A stretch of 64,000 nt of DNA from assembly GCA_028753945.1 (NCBI GenBank), contig JAPNXP010000009.1, positions 6,262,001 through 6,326,000 of the forward strand. The letters run 5' to 3'. A model generated the notes under the pieces. It was given only the letters and a program-made list of their open reading frames with translations, did no database searches and had not been told where the DNA came from. Within the stretch, counting starts at the first letter, position 1; each line of letters starts with the position of its first letter. This stretch comes from Hexactinellida sp. DTS-2022. Taxonomy: Eukaryota; Porifera; Hexactinellida. Positions 40,101 to 50,370 of this stretch are shown piece after piece. A program made the position numbers and the translations under genes.

Positions 40101-42597
40101 GAATATCATGTCGACACATGCTGGCTGTCTGAACCCTGAGATGAGTTGTGATGTGTTGCATTCTGTTGCTCTACACTGAATGGTGGTGTTGAAGTCGATG
40201 GCTTGTATCTGTTCACACTCGTACTTTCCGTCTTCACAAACGCATTTCTGACAAGTGTCCAGTTTGCAGCTACTGCCTCCTGTACTGTTGGTCTGTGTGA
40301 CATGTGGGATGATCTCATACTCGAGGAAGGCATGAGTGAATGCGTCTCGATAGGTCCTCGAGACTGGGAGACTCCATGCAATCCCGCCTGATGCTCTGAC
40401 CATTTGAAAGTATGTTTGTTCAGTGTTTCCAGCTGCCGAGTCCTTCCTCACATACCCACCTGTTGACACACTGAAGTTAGATGTCTCATTTGGATCGTAG
40501 TAGATGACAGAGTTGTCGGGCAGGAGGCCTATAATTGTATCTGCATTGATGTGTGGTTGTTGATTGCCCTGCGCTTGGAATTGTATGTTGATGACTGCAC
40601 TGAGAGTGATGCTAAACTGTTGGAGTATCTGTCGCATGTTCTGGTTGAAGAGTGTGGGCACTCGGTCGTAGACGGGATCTGGTGAAGGTGTTTCGTTGTC
40701 TCTGTCTTCGTCTGTGATGAGTAGCATCTTCCTACAGGCATGTCCTATGAACGTGTATCTCTGTAGTGCTCTGTACACAGCTGCATAGCCATCCTCTTTC
40801 CTGCCCTCTCCTTGGAAGGGATTTTGGTTGACAACTCTAATGACGTCTTGCGTGGTTCCCCAAAATGGCACAGTGGTGGTGGTTGTTCCTTGTTGCACCA
40901 TGACTCCCCCTAAATCTATGGGTCTCCCTATTTGTTCCGCTCTAGATTTCTCTTCGCCTGTCCCAAATCCCAGGATAGCAAAGTTGTTTTTGCAAAACCC
41001 TGGGTCATAGTCTCTTTGTGCGAGTGCTCTTGGAATTGCATTTGAAACATATCGTAGCCAGACTTGTTCCTCTCTCATTGATGCCGATTCATCAATGATG
41101 AAGATGAGATTAACACAGTTTGTGTCTACGTCTGTTAGGATGTTGGTTATTGGTGGATCTTCTTCGTTACATTCTCCCATGCAGGGTTTGTCTGGGATGC
41201 ATTGGAAATGTGTGCCATTGCAGAATATGAATTTGGCTATGACCGTATCATATATGACTTGTCCCTTTTCGTATTGTGTGCAGTTGTTGTTGTAAGTTGA
41301 ATTGATTGCACTGATACTCACCCTCTGCCCTATCATTCCCTTTTCTCCTATTCCTCCTATTTGTCCTTTTTCTCCTTGTGTTCCTGTGTTTCCCTTTTCA
41401 CCTGGTCCTCCCTTGTCCCCTTTTCTCCCAGATGTCCCATTATTCCCTACACTCCCCATTTCCCCTTTATTCCCCCTCTCTCCCTGTGTACCTGTTGGTC
41501 CTACTGTGGTGTTTCCTGTATCTCCTTGGTCTCCTTTAACTCCTTTTACTCCAGTACTTCCCATTAGCCCTTCTTTCCCAACTGTCCCATTGGTTCCCTT
41601 CTCTCCCTTCTGTCCCCTCTCTCCTATATCTCCCTTTTCTCCCCTATCTCCACCAACACCTATTTCTCCAGTATTCCCTTTGGCTCCTCTGTTTCCTTCA
41701 TCTCCTCTGGTGCCATTATCTCCTTGCAATCCTGCGGCTCCTTTCTGCCCCTTATCACCTGTTTTGCCTATGACACCCTTTTCTCCTTTTCTTCTCAGTT
41801 TTTGTATTTCTGTTTCTTCGCATTCCTTTGGATGGCATAGTCCTGTATGAAATACATTATTTTTAAACTCATGTCTTTTCATACTAAACATCTTATTTTT
41901 TACTCAGTTTGTGGCTTTCAAAATCTTATGATTGGACTGCAGTGTTACTGCACAGCAAAGCAATCTTCAGGCTATCTATTTACGTCGTATTAATTCATTA
42001 ATTTTTTGCTATTTAAATAGTTTGTTATTTCAAATTTCCAACAAAGTCGAAGGATTGGTTGTCATAAATTTCAGAACTAGATTAATCCTAACCTGGTAAT
42101 CCATATTTTCCTTGCTTCCCTTCAAGACCTCTCTGTCCTTCGACTCCCGTCTTCCCTTTCTTTCCTTGGCAACCTTGCATGCACTCAACCGCGAGTTCTA
42201 TAATCGAGGAGGCTTGATCGTATTCTTCACCAGTTTGAGAGTTAATTAGCAAACAAGTGTACTCCCCACTAATTCTCTTGTCTATGTCATATATCGTTAG
42301 TGTAGATTCCGTATAACGACGAATATTTGGATAACCGATAGTACTGAAAACGTCAAATTTAAGTTCATTTCCGTTTAGTTCCCATTTTATGCTTGCTATT
42401 TCTTCAGTTCCTACATTTGCATTGCAGTTAATCTCGAGTGTTACACCGGCGCTCACAAGAGCATCATCCCCAACTGGTATTTGTGCTGACTGTTCATTGT
42501 ACACTTTTATGAGTTTTCCTGTTCCCTTTTCAATAGATGCAGTCTGTGCATTTGCAATAATGCATAGCAGCATTATTACACACCACTTTCTTCCCAT
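37104..42597 (-). CDS. Gene C: giant secreted Ig-collagen-VWA protein, two exons, mosaic of A/B-like and D-like sequence
   Basis: Exon 1 is 42597-42093 and exon 2 is 41842-37104. The 250-nt GT-AG intron (phase 1) falls inside the collagen start (GLPG/GLCHPKEC). The spliced frame gives 1747 residues, like A and B. The Met at 42597 is chosen because it starts a good signal peptide (MGRKWCVIMLLC), aligns with MGMK and MGTK of A and B, and follows an acceptor-like TTATTTAG. A Met ten codons upstream is less likely. Domains are as in A: Ig, collagen, VWA1 (DESAS), VWA2 without MIDAS (AETST), two Ig-like, VWA3 (DVSSS), Cys tail. Exon 2 from 37104 to about 39045 is nearly identical to A/B. From about 39250 to 40990 it is nearly identical to D. 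The N-terminal Ig is more distant from all. Confidence 0.87.
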
Positions 42598-43075
42598 TTC
42601 TTTCCTTATTCTAAATAATGCACACATTTAATAACTATGAGATTATTCCAACATGGAGGTTTTTTACACTCACCAATAACAATAATTTGGATGGATCTCT
42701 TTCTGAAATTATTTTGTTGTTTCAAGGCCTATGGACTTGACTGTATTTATATACTAGATATAATTCACTTCAAGTCTCAAATTATCTCAATTATTTCATA
42801 CATCCTTTTTTGAATAATTTTAACCCCAAACTTTCATTACCTTCGGAGTATTCTTAAATTATTCAAATAATTTTGTTCAGTTGATCCCTAATGTTGGTGA
42901 GCATGAGGTTGATAGATTTTATTCTATGAAATAAGTTTATTATTGATCACTATTTGAACCCTCATTGTATTTCTATAATTGAAGTTTGCAGTTCATATGA
43001 TGGGATAATTACTGATATTTAAAATATAATTAACGCATCGAACAAATCGTTTTACTCTGGAATTAGTCATGAGGT
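42598..43075. other. Divergent intergenic region between gene C and ATPAF1
   Basis: 478 bp of AT-rich sequence between two divergent starts, expected to hold both promoters. No recognised motif, repeat or RNA gene. Confidence 0.4.
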
Positions 43076-43861
43076 ATGAGTTTGAAAGTATTTGTTAGAA
43101 GATTCACTTCACTACGAAGGAGGATACAAACCTCCGAGCATTCATTAGTGTGTAAACTATATTCTTCCAGTGATGATGCCATTAGGAGAGGCATAGAGGA
43201 AAATCAATTTTATGATAAGTACAAATCCAAACTGGGAGAGCATCAAACACAGGAATCGAAAAGCGTTAGCCCTCATAGCCTCCCTGAACAGCGTCACATT
43301 TCCGAATCCACCCCTGCCAGTTCTCAGTCGAGCCAATCTCTTGATTCCATTCTAGATACAAGTTCTATGGCGCATAGAACAGCAGAAGAGATTGCTAGCT
43401 CCTGGAGTGCTTACCACTCTACATTAGACTGCATTCATGGTACACTGCCTGCTTCTAGCTACACTCGCATGTCCACTCTTGGGTCCCTTTGTCCCCCCTT
43501 TATATACCCCCTGCCTTCTGATACAGGGTACAAGTTTATGTACCAACAGTACTCTATGAATGTGTTTCGTTTCACTAGTCTTGACGAGTATAAGTTGCTC
43601 ACAGAACACGCTCCGATCCACCTCACTCTATCCTATTACACTGAATTCGCTGCGGAAAAGAACATTGTCCTTATGGCTGGAAAATATGATCAGGAAAATC
43701 TCAAAGTGGAAGAGGCACAACTGTTGGCTCAGCTACTGCAGCTATACTATGGACAGAACAAGTTGGAGAGGACTCAGCTCATAAGAAAATTCAATTTTAC
43801 TCCGAATTTGTTTGATTACCATGAACTTATTCAACAGTTCAAAGAATTGAATTTTCTGTAA
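43076..43861 (+). CDS. ATPAF1: ATP synthase F1 assembly factor 1 (Atp11 family)
   Basis: 261 residues. The N terminus (MSLKVFVRRFTSLRRRIQ) is a typical mitochondrial presequence. After a Ser-rich linker the Atp11 domain covers about residues 105-255. It includes the FRFTSLDEYKLLTEHAP block, LSYYTEFAAEKNIVLMAGKY and EAQLLAQLLQLYY. Atp11 chaperones bind the F1 beta subunit in the matrix and prevent its aggregation before alpha3beta3 assembly. An acceptor-like TGGAATTAG lies 9 nt before the ATG. The gene is intronless. Confidence 0.9.
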   Translation: MSLKVFVRRFTSLRRRIQTSEHSLVCKLYSSSDDAIRRGIEENQFYDKYKSKLGEHQTQESKSVSPHSLPEQRHISESTPASSQSSQSLDSILDTSSMAHRTAEEIASSWSAYHSTLDCIHGTLPASSYTRMSTLGSLCPPFIYPLPSDTGYKFMYQQYSMNVFRFTSLDEYKLLTEHAPIHLTLSYYTEFAAEKNIVLMAGKYDQENLKVEEAQLLAQLLQLYYGQNKLERTQLIRKFNFTPNLFDYHELIQQFKELNFL

Positions 43862-44268
43862 TTCAATCACATGCGTATGTGAAGTCGTATTATTATTATT
43901 ATTCCACTCCACATGGTCTACTGTGAGTCTGAACTTTGAACATTCCACCTGCCAAATGCCCAAATCAGTATCTAGGTTCGTTTGAGATTATATTTCACTG
44001 CATTATTGAAGTTTGAAAATATCTAGAGCTACCTTGGTAGACTCCGATAATAAATAAATAAATTTATGTCAATGACATTTCCAGATCTAGTTTGTACTAA
44101 AATTAATCACTACAGTATGCTTGTGCAATATATGGCACCAAGAGCTGCAAATTTGTAATTCAACACCTCACCCTATTGATTTTCCTAGTTGACTAGTGGG
44201 TAATATTTCCCATTAGCTTATTAGGAAACTATAAATGCTTTATCTTACATTTATGAGATATTCTAGAA
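43862..44268. other. Intergenic
   Basis: About 400 bp of AT-rich sequence with a short (TAT)n run at 43890-43905. It holds the ATPAF1 3' flank and the upstream region of VWA5A. Nothing else is seen. Confidence 0.4.
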
Positions 44269-46824
44269 ATGTCAGAAATTATCGGTCTCATTACACGTGG
44301 GAAACAGTCCATTCAAGTCCCCCTGGAGTCAGTATCCATCCAGGCTAACATATACGGGATTCTCGCACACTACGCAGCTTCCTTCTCCTACACCAACGCC
44401 ACCGCAGATCCTATCGAGGTAGAGTTCAAGTACCCTCTTCACAGCGAGGCGGTGCTCACTGGCATCGAGGCTGTTATCGATGGCAAGACCGTCAAAGGAA
44501 TTGTGAAGGAGAAAGGAGAAGCGAAGACTGAATACGAAGACGCTATCGCTAGCGGCAACACTGCTGTCTTAGTCGAAGAAGATTCCAGAGATATTATAGG
44601 GATCCTCCTTGGCAACCTGCCCCCCGGTAAGAATGCTACTATTTGCATTCAGCTGTTGCAACAGCTGGATGTAAAGCAGGAGGGAATACACTTGCTTCTG
44701 CCGGCAACTCTCAAACCGAGATACCAACTCACGAGTGAATCCGGCTCTTCGCAACAACAAGGCGTGATAGGAATGCAGCCTAGTCTTCTGCCTAGCCAAG
44801 AGAATACCGTTATTGCCATCTATAAGTTTAGCTTCGAGCTGTTCCTGATGGGGGAAATTGGAAAACTGAAACAGATCTTCTCTCCATCACACACCTTAGC
44901 AGAGTTCACAGCAACCGATGGACGCAAAGGAATGCAAGTAACATCTCCCGACCCCCTAAACAGCGACCTCGTGGTATTCGTTGACTTTGAGACCATCAGC
45001 CCCTTGTCCGCTCTCATTGAGCCGCCCCTGCCCGAGAGGGGAGAGAGTCCCGCGCAGCACCCGTACATTGACAACCCAGCAGTGCTATTGACATTCATGC
45101 CCAAGTCCCAGCCAACAGACTCATTAGGCTGTAGCGAGTTTGTGTTCGTAATCGACCAGAGTGGAAGCATGAGCGGGACGCCCATTCGCGAGGCTCGCGA
45201 GACTCTAGACATGCTTCTACGCAGCCTCTCTCCCGGCTGCTACTTCAACATAATCGGATTCGGGTCTAGACACGTGTCTCTGTTCCCCGGCGGGAGCGTG
45301 GAGTATTCGCAGGAGTCCCTCGACAGAGCAGTGGCGCACGTGTCGGCCCTGCAGGCCAACCTGGGCGGGACCGAGATCCTGCGGCCGCTGCAGCACGTGT
45401 ACTCCAACAAGCCGGTCGCAGGGATGCCCAGACAGGTGTTCCTGCTCACAGACGGGGGCGTGACCGACATAGAGGCTGTCGTGAAGACAGTCGCGGATAA
45501 CGCCTCACATTCGCGAGTGTTCACGTTCGGAATAGGCTCCGGCGTCTCCACTGCGCTTGTTAACAGAGTGGCAAAGGCCGGGAAGGGAAAGGCAGTGTTT
45601 ATCTCCAGCAAGGAGCGCATGCAGTCGCGTGTGATGGAGGTTATGAACACAGCCATGTCTCCCAGCTACACTGAGATAGCCGTCACGGGCAGCAAGAGCA
45701 TGGTCATATACCCGCAGTCCATCCCTGTTCTCTTCGAGAACGAGCCTTTCGTAGTTGTTGGGTTTTTTAACGATAAAATAGTTACGGGCGAGAATATTAG
45801 CGCTACACTGAAATACTCGTCAGTGGAAGGAGCGAAAGCTACCACCATCAACTTCTCGCTGGCCGACAGCGTCTCCACTCATTTCCCACATCTCCCGCAG
45901 CAGCTAGTGCACCAGTTCGGCGTTAGCAAGGCCCTAAGGGACCTGGAGGGATCTGTCTCTTCCAGGGACGAGTGTATCACCCTCAGCTGTTACACGAATA
46001 TTATGTGTAAGCACACTTCCTTCGTGGCTGTTGGGGAGGACAAGCATCAGGTTATTCAGGGCGCTATGAAGGTGTATAACATTAGGATGAACACTTTTGC
46101 TTATGACTCTCCACTCATGGGATTTAGTTCAGCTCCTCCTATGCAGTTATTTTCACAGTACTATTGCTCATCATCAGCTCCTATTGCTAGTTACTCATCA
46201 GCTCCTCCTCCTATTCCGGGCTCAGCAGCACCCATGCGGGGTGCTCTTCCGCCCCCAGCACGTCGTAAAGATATATCATCTGGTGCTATTAAGAGCTCAG
46301 CACGTGGTAATATTAAGAGCTTAGGAACTCGTGCTCCTCATAGTGATACTTCGTATTTCGATGCTGAATTTACGAGTGATTCCGCTTCAAGAGATGATAT
46401 GTTTGGCGAAATTGGCGATTTGGGGGACTTTTCTAATTTCTCTTATGACGCTCCGCGAACATCCCATTCAGCCCTTCCCCGCGAGCCTTCTCTGTCAGCT
46501 GTTCCTTCCGATTCAGGGCAACCTGGGCACCAGGGCATAATGAAGCTACAGAAGGCAGAAGGGTACTGGGAATACTCAGTGCAACTCGAGACTCTGTTGG
46601 GGTGTGAGAAGTCGAAGGAAAGCTGCCCAAGCGAGATTACGAACGTGGCTGTGTGGCTGACTGTGCTCAGTCTCTGCTGCTTGGAACACAAGTTCCAGCA
46701 GTACAAGAGTGAGTGGCTGCTCGTGTTCAAGAAGGGAGAGAGGTGGGCCCAGGCCAGGGCTGGGGACAGCAAACTGTCTTACGAGCAGATACGGGCGCTA
46801 GCGAGTGAATTTCTAAAGAAATAA
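44269..46824 (+). CDS. VWA5A: VIT and VWA domain protein (VWA5A-like)
   Basis: 851 residues, intronless. The VIT domain is at about 1-135 (typical YTN... PIEVEFKYPL and NLPPGKNATI). A VWA domain starts near residue 291 with FVFVIDQSGSMSGTPI, an intact MIDAS DxSGS motif. A linker rich in Ser, Ala and Pro (about 610-760) repeats SSAPP-type units and is more AT-rich than the rest. The C-terminal conserved region (about 765-851) has the QKAEGYWEYS and VAVWLTVLSL blocks of the VWA5A group. There is no signal peptide, so it is intracellular and unrelated to the secreted VWA array beyond the shared domain. Function in animals is poorly defined; the human gene was described as a tumour-suppressor candidate. 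RFC3 begins 190 bp downstream. An acceptor-like TTCTAG is two bases before the ATG. Confidence 0.85.
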   Translation: MSEIIGLITRGKQSIQVPLESVSIQANIYGILAHYAASFSYTNATADPIEVEFKYPLHSEAVLTGIEAVIDGKTVKGIVKEKGEAKTEYEDAIASGNTAVLVEEDSRDIIGILLGNLPPGKNATICIQLLQQLDVKQEGIHLLLPATLKPRYQLTSESGSSQQQGVIGMQPSLLPSQENTVIAIYKFSFELFLMGEIGKLKQIFSPSHTLAEFTATDGRKGMQVTSPDPLNSDLVVFVDFETISPLSALIEPPLPERGESPAQHPYIDNPAVLLTFMPKSQPTDSLGCSEFVFVIDQSGSMSGTPIREARETLDMLLRSLSPGCYFNIIGFGSRHVSLFPGGSVEYSQESLDRAVAHVSALQANLGGTEILRPLQHVYSNKPVAGMPRQVFLLTDGGVTDIEAVVKTVADNASHSRVFTFGIGSGVSTALVNRVAKAGKGKAVFISSKERMQSRVMEVMNTAMSPSYTEIAVTGSKSMVIYPQSIPVLFENEPFVVVGFFNDKIVTGENISATLKYSSVEGAKATTINFSLADSVSTHFPHLPQQLVHQFGVSKALRDLEGSVSSRDECITLSCYTNIMCKHTSFVAVGEDKHQVIQGAMKVYNIRMNTFAYDSPLMGFSSAPPMQLFSQYYCSSSAPIASYSSAPPPIPGSAAPMRGALPPPARRKDISSGAIKSSARGNIKSLGTRAPHSDTSYFDAEFTSDSASRDDMFGEIGDLGDFSNFSYDAPRTSHSALPREPSLSAVPSDSGQPGHQGIMKLQKAEGYWEYSVQLETLLGCEKSKESCPSEITNVAVWLTVLSLCCLEHKFQQYKSEWLLVFKKGERWAQARAGDSKLSYEQIRALASEFLKK

Positions 46825-47014
46825 CTTGACTACTCTCATGTAAACAAAGGTTTGTGTATGTACCTATTAGATGGATTATTGATAGCTTATTTTGTTCATT
46901 TATAAATACTATTTATATCATGTTGTTCCTTGGTAAACAAGTGTTGTGTGGATATGGATATTACGTTCTGTTTACTCAAATTTCTGTGTTTATTAATTCG
47001 CAGTTTGATCGGCA

Positions 47015-48158
47015 ATGAGTTTGTGGGTGGACAAGTATAGACCGACACAGCTGCATAAGCTGGACTATCATCCGGAAATATCCACGCAGCTGAAGCGACT
47101 AGTGGACTCCGGTGACTTCCCTCATCTGTTGTTCTACGGTCCCCCCGGGGCGGGCAAGAAGACCAGAATAATGTGTACCCTAAGGGAGCTATACGGGGCA
47201 GGGGTAGAGAAACTCAGGATTGAGACTTTGAACATTCAAACTCCGTCCAACAAGAAAATAGAGCTAACGACTATAAACAGCAATCACCATTTAGAATTCA
47301 ATCCGAGTGACGCTGGTTTTTATGATCGAATCGTAATACAAGAGGTCTTGAAGAACATAGCTCAAATGCACACTATTGATTTGGGATCTCAGAAAGGATT
47401 CAAAGTTGTAGTTCTGAACGAAGTGGACAAGTTGACTCGGGAAGCACAGCACTCGCTCAGACGGACCATGGAGAAATACTCTACTAACTGCAGACTAATT
47501 CTATGCTGCAATTCAACAGGTATATTACTACTATTACATAATTGCGTGCGTACTTGTGACACTATGGCTTATACCAGGTAGGGTAATCAGCCCGATCCGC
47601 AGCAGGTGTTTGGGCATCCGGGTGCCGGCTCCCTCCATCGGGGACATAACTCGCATCCTGCACTTCGTGTGCAAGAAGGAGGGCGTGTCTCTCCCCACAG
47701 AGCTCTCTGCGCGGATCGCGGAGATGTCTCGCCGGAACCTGAGACGGGCTCTGCTCATGGTGGAGGCGTGTCGCGTGCAGCAGCACCCGATGTCCCCCCA
47801 GCAGTCCGTCCCGCCCCCGGACTGGGAGCTGTACGTTAAGAACACGGCTAACCTTATCCTCATGGAGCAGAGCCCCAAACAGCTGTTGGAGGTAAGGAGC
47901 CGCGTGTACGAACTGATGGCACACGTTATTCCCGCTGACGTCATAATGAAGCACCTGCTGGAAGAGCTCCTCAAGAGCTGTGACGGAGCCATGAAACCCG
48001 AGGTGATTTCTGCCGCGGCTCAGTTCGAGCACAGGATACACCTCGGCTCTAAACCCGTGTTCCATATCGAGGCGTTCGTAGCTAAGTTCATGAGCATGTA
48101 CAAACGGTTCTTAGAGGAGGGCCTGGGTAACCTGCAGGATCTAGAAATGGACTTTTAG
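47015..48158 (+). CDS. RFC3: Replication factor C subunit 3, two exons
   Basis: Exons 47015-47519 and 47578-48158, joined across a 58-nt GT-AG intron, give 361 residues (human RFC3 has 356). The start MSLWVDKYRP is the family signature. The Walker A loop is GPPGAGKKT (about 43-51). The usual acidic Walker B is replaced by LNEVDKLT, as in RFC3 proteins generally (LTEVDKLT). LRRTMEKYS, LCCNST and the arginine-finger-type IRSRC follow. The C-terminal collar includes EAFVAKFMSMYKRF. RFC3 is part of the clamp loader that opens PCNA in the nucleus. It lies between VWA5A (190 bp) and the MCCC2-like gene (127 bp) on the same strand. An acceptor-like AATTCGCAG precedes the ATG by 10 nt. Confidence 0.95.
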
Positions 48159-48285
48159 TTCCGATTGTGTCACTTCGCTGTGTTCGTTAATGGAGCATTC
48201 AATTAATGTTTTGGGGATACTGGGTTAGTTATTAGTTATAACTATAATTATTGATCTATTTTTCAAAGCCCATTAGCACAATTAA

Positions 48286-49848
48286 ATGCAGAATCAATTT
48301 AGAGTTTTGGGAACTCGACTGTACTATTTTAGTAAGGGATTGCCCATGAAGGGAAATCGCAGTATTAATGAGTTTTGGCGGGGTTCATTCACAGCTTACA
48401 CACATTCCTATGCATCTTACCAGGAGTTAAGGGAGAGCCATTCGGTATTGTTGGGTAACTCTCGAGTGCGAAACCCCAAGGACATAACCCGCCATGTGGA
48501 AATGAATAAGAAACAGCTGATTTGGGACAGGGTGAATGCTTTGTTGGACAGAGACAAACCTTTCCTTGAGCTGTCTCCTCTGGCTGGGGTGGACCTCCCT
48601 TATGGGACAGTCCCCAATGCTGGCACCATTTCATTGCTGGGGTCTATTTCAGGTGTGATGTGCTTGATCCTTGGTAACGATGCCACTTGTAAGGGAGGCA
48701 CTACCTTCCCTATAAATCTACACAAGTCACTGCGTGCACTACGAATATCAATGCAGAACTTAATTCCAGTGATTCACATAACTGATTCCGGGGGCGCTTT
48801 TCTCCCACTGCAAGCTGAGATATTTCCAGACGCGAACCACGGGGGTAGGATATTCTGCAACCAAGCAATAATGTCCTCAATGCGGATTCCACAGATCGCC
48901 TACGTGTGTGGCTCCTGCACTGCAGGGGCTGCCTATATTCCTTCCATGAGCGACGAAGCTGTCATTGTAGAGGATATCGGTACCATTTTCCTGGCTGGCC
49001 CCGCCCTGGTTAGGGCTGCCACAGGAGAGATCACGTCTGCTGATGAGCTGGGAGGGGCGGTGATGCACTCTACCGTAAGCGGAGGCACGGACTACTACTG
49101 TGTTTGTGAGGACGATGCTTTCTTGCTGATTAAGAAATTAGTTTCTAGATTTAACTTGAGACGGTGTGAGATGGGATTTGAGTCTAACAGTGCATTGGAG
49201 CCTTCTGTGAGTATCCAGGCTGTTACAGAGGATTATTTGAAGTCAGATCTCTCTTCACTTTCGATGATAGATATGATAAGAGCTTTAGTTGATAAGAGCG
49301 AGATTATTGAGTTTAAGAGTTTGTATGGTAAACAGATCATTACCTGCTTCGCGGCTATTCACAACAATCAAGTGGGCGTAATAGCTAACAACGGCTATAT
49401 TGGCAGCACAGAAGCTTTGAAAGCTAATCATTTTGTTCAGCTATGCAACCAACGCAACATTCCGCTCCTATTTATAGTTAATCTCCCTTCATCTCCCCGC
49501 TCCCATATCAAGGAACAGGCTGCCCTTATTCAGTCCATTACCCAGGCTAGAGTCCCTAAAATAACGCTAATCGCTGGAGAGTCATCCTATCCAGAATCGT
49601 ACGCCATGTGTAGTCGCGCTTTTGATCCGAACTTCCTCTTCGCGTGGCCAACCGCTTCTCACTCGTTCCAGGACGGCACCCGTAGGGACGCGTACTACGG
49701 GACCGCTAGACTCTGGGATGACGGGGTTATTCTGCCTGAGCATACCAGGAGTGTATTGGCTCAGTCCTTAATTATTTCGCAGATTTATAACAGCAGGCAT
49801 ACAGGTCGTTTTACCACACACAAATACAGTAAATTCATAAGAATGTAA
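48286..49848 (+). CDS. Divergent methylcrotonyl-CoA carboxylase beta-like carboxyltransferase, possibly inactive
   Basis: 520 residues against about 563 in human MCCC2, intronless. The N-terminal crotonase-like half is well kept: FLELSPLAGVDLPYG, HITDSGGAFLP, GRIFCNQAIMSS and the oxyanion-hole loop GSCTAGAAY (near 209). The C-terminal half starts well (NNGYIGSTEALKANHFVQLC, RNIPLLFIVN). It then has NLPSSPRS where the family has NITGFMVG, and AGESSYPES where active enzymes have the glycine-rich GGSYGAGNY loop. About 40 residues after FLFAWPTA are missing. The CoA half is therefore preserved while the biotin/carboxylate half is degraded. MCCC normally works in mitochondrial leucine breakdown with the biotin-bearing alpha subunit. 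This may be a pseudoenzyme paralogue or a highly derived MCCC2. The N terminus (QNQFRVLGTRLYYFSKG) could be a mitochondrial presequence. Confidence 0.8.
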   Translation: MQNQFRVLGTRLYYFSKGLPMKGNRSINEFWRGSFTAYTHSYASYQELRESHSVLLGNSRVRNPKDITRHVEMNKKQLIWDRVNALLDRDKPFLELSPLAGVDLPYGTVPNAGTISLLGSISGVMCLILGNDATCKGGTTFPINLHKSLRALRISMQNLIPVIHITDSGGAFLPLQAEIFPDANHGGRIFCNQAIMSSMRIPQIAYVCGSCTAGAAYIPSMSDEAVIVEDIGTIFLAGPALVRAATGEITSADELGGAVMHSTVSGGTDYYCVCEDDAFLLIKKLVSRFNLRRCEMGFESNSALEPSVSIQAVTEDYLKSDLSSLSMIDMIRALVDKSEIIEFKSLYGKQIITCFAAIHNNQVGVIANNGYIGSTEALKANHFVQLCNQRNIPLLFIVNLPSSPRSHIKEQAALIQSITQARVPKITLIAGESSYPESYAMCSRAFDPNFLFAWPTASHSFQDGTRRDAYYGTARLWDDGVILPEHTRSVLAQSLIISQIYNSRHTGRFTTHKYSKFIRM

Positions 49849-50370
49849 ATTTAATACAGTCTCCTATTGTTAGTATGGACCGACCGAAGTTAGAATCTAT
49901 TGAGATTTACCAGTATATTATTTTGTTGTTTTGTATTCAAACGTGTCTAATTGGATTTAAACTATGAACGAACTATTAGCTACAAAACTAAATTACTAAC
50001 GTGTGGTTGTATTATCCTTCTTTCTATTGGCTAATTTGAATTGCTAATTCTATTAATTTTAAGCGTGACTCTATAAAATTAAGTATGCTGTAATACAACC
50101 AGCATAAACTATTGCTCCATTCTACTGTTCCTGTTGTACAATAAGGTTGAATATACTGTCTGCTTCCTTATGCGTGCTTCTTTGTTTACTTTCAGTTCTA
50201 ATTAGGTCTATATTGCTATCATTTGTGTTTCCTTTCCCAGTGTATTAAGACCATTACAACTACGCTAAACAAATATTGAGTATTTACAAATCAAAAATGG
50301 AAAAATTACAATCAAAAGTTTGTTACAAACACTACTAATCCTGGTTATTAATTACAGTCTAATTATTAGG
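49849..50370. other. Intergenic between convergent genes
   Basis: About 520 bp of AT-rich sequence between the MCCC2-like stop and the gene D stop. No feature is seen beyond presumed 3' untranslated regions. Confidence 0.4.

Noticed and set aside
44269..46824. VWA5A as a member of the secreted VWA array
   Set aside because: It has a VIT domain and no signal peptide, and its VWA is of the intracellular VWA5 type; only the domain name is shared.
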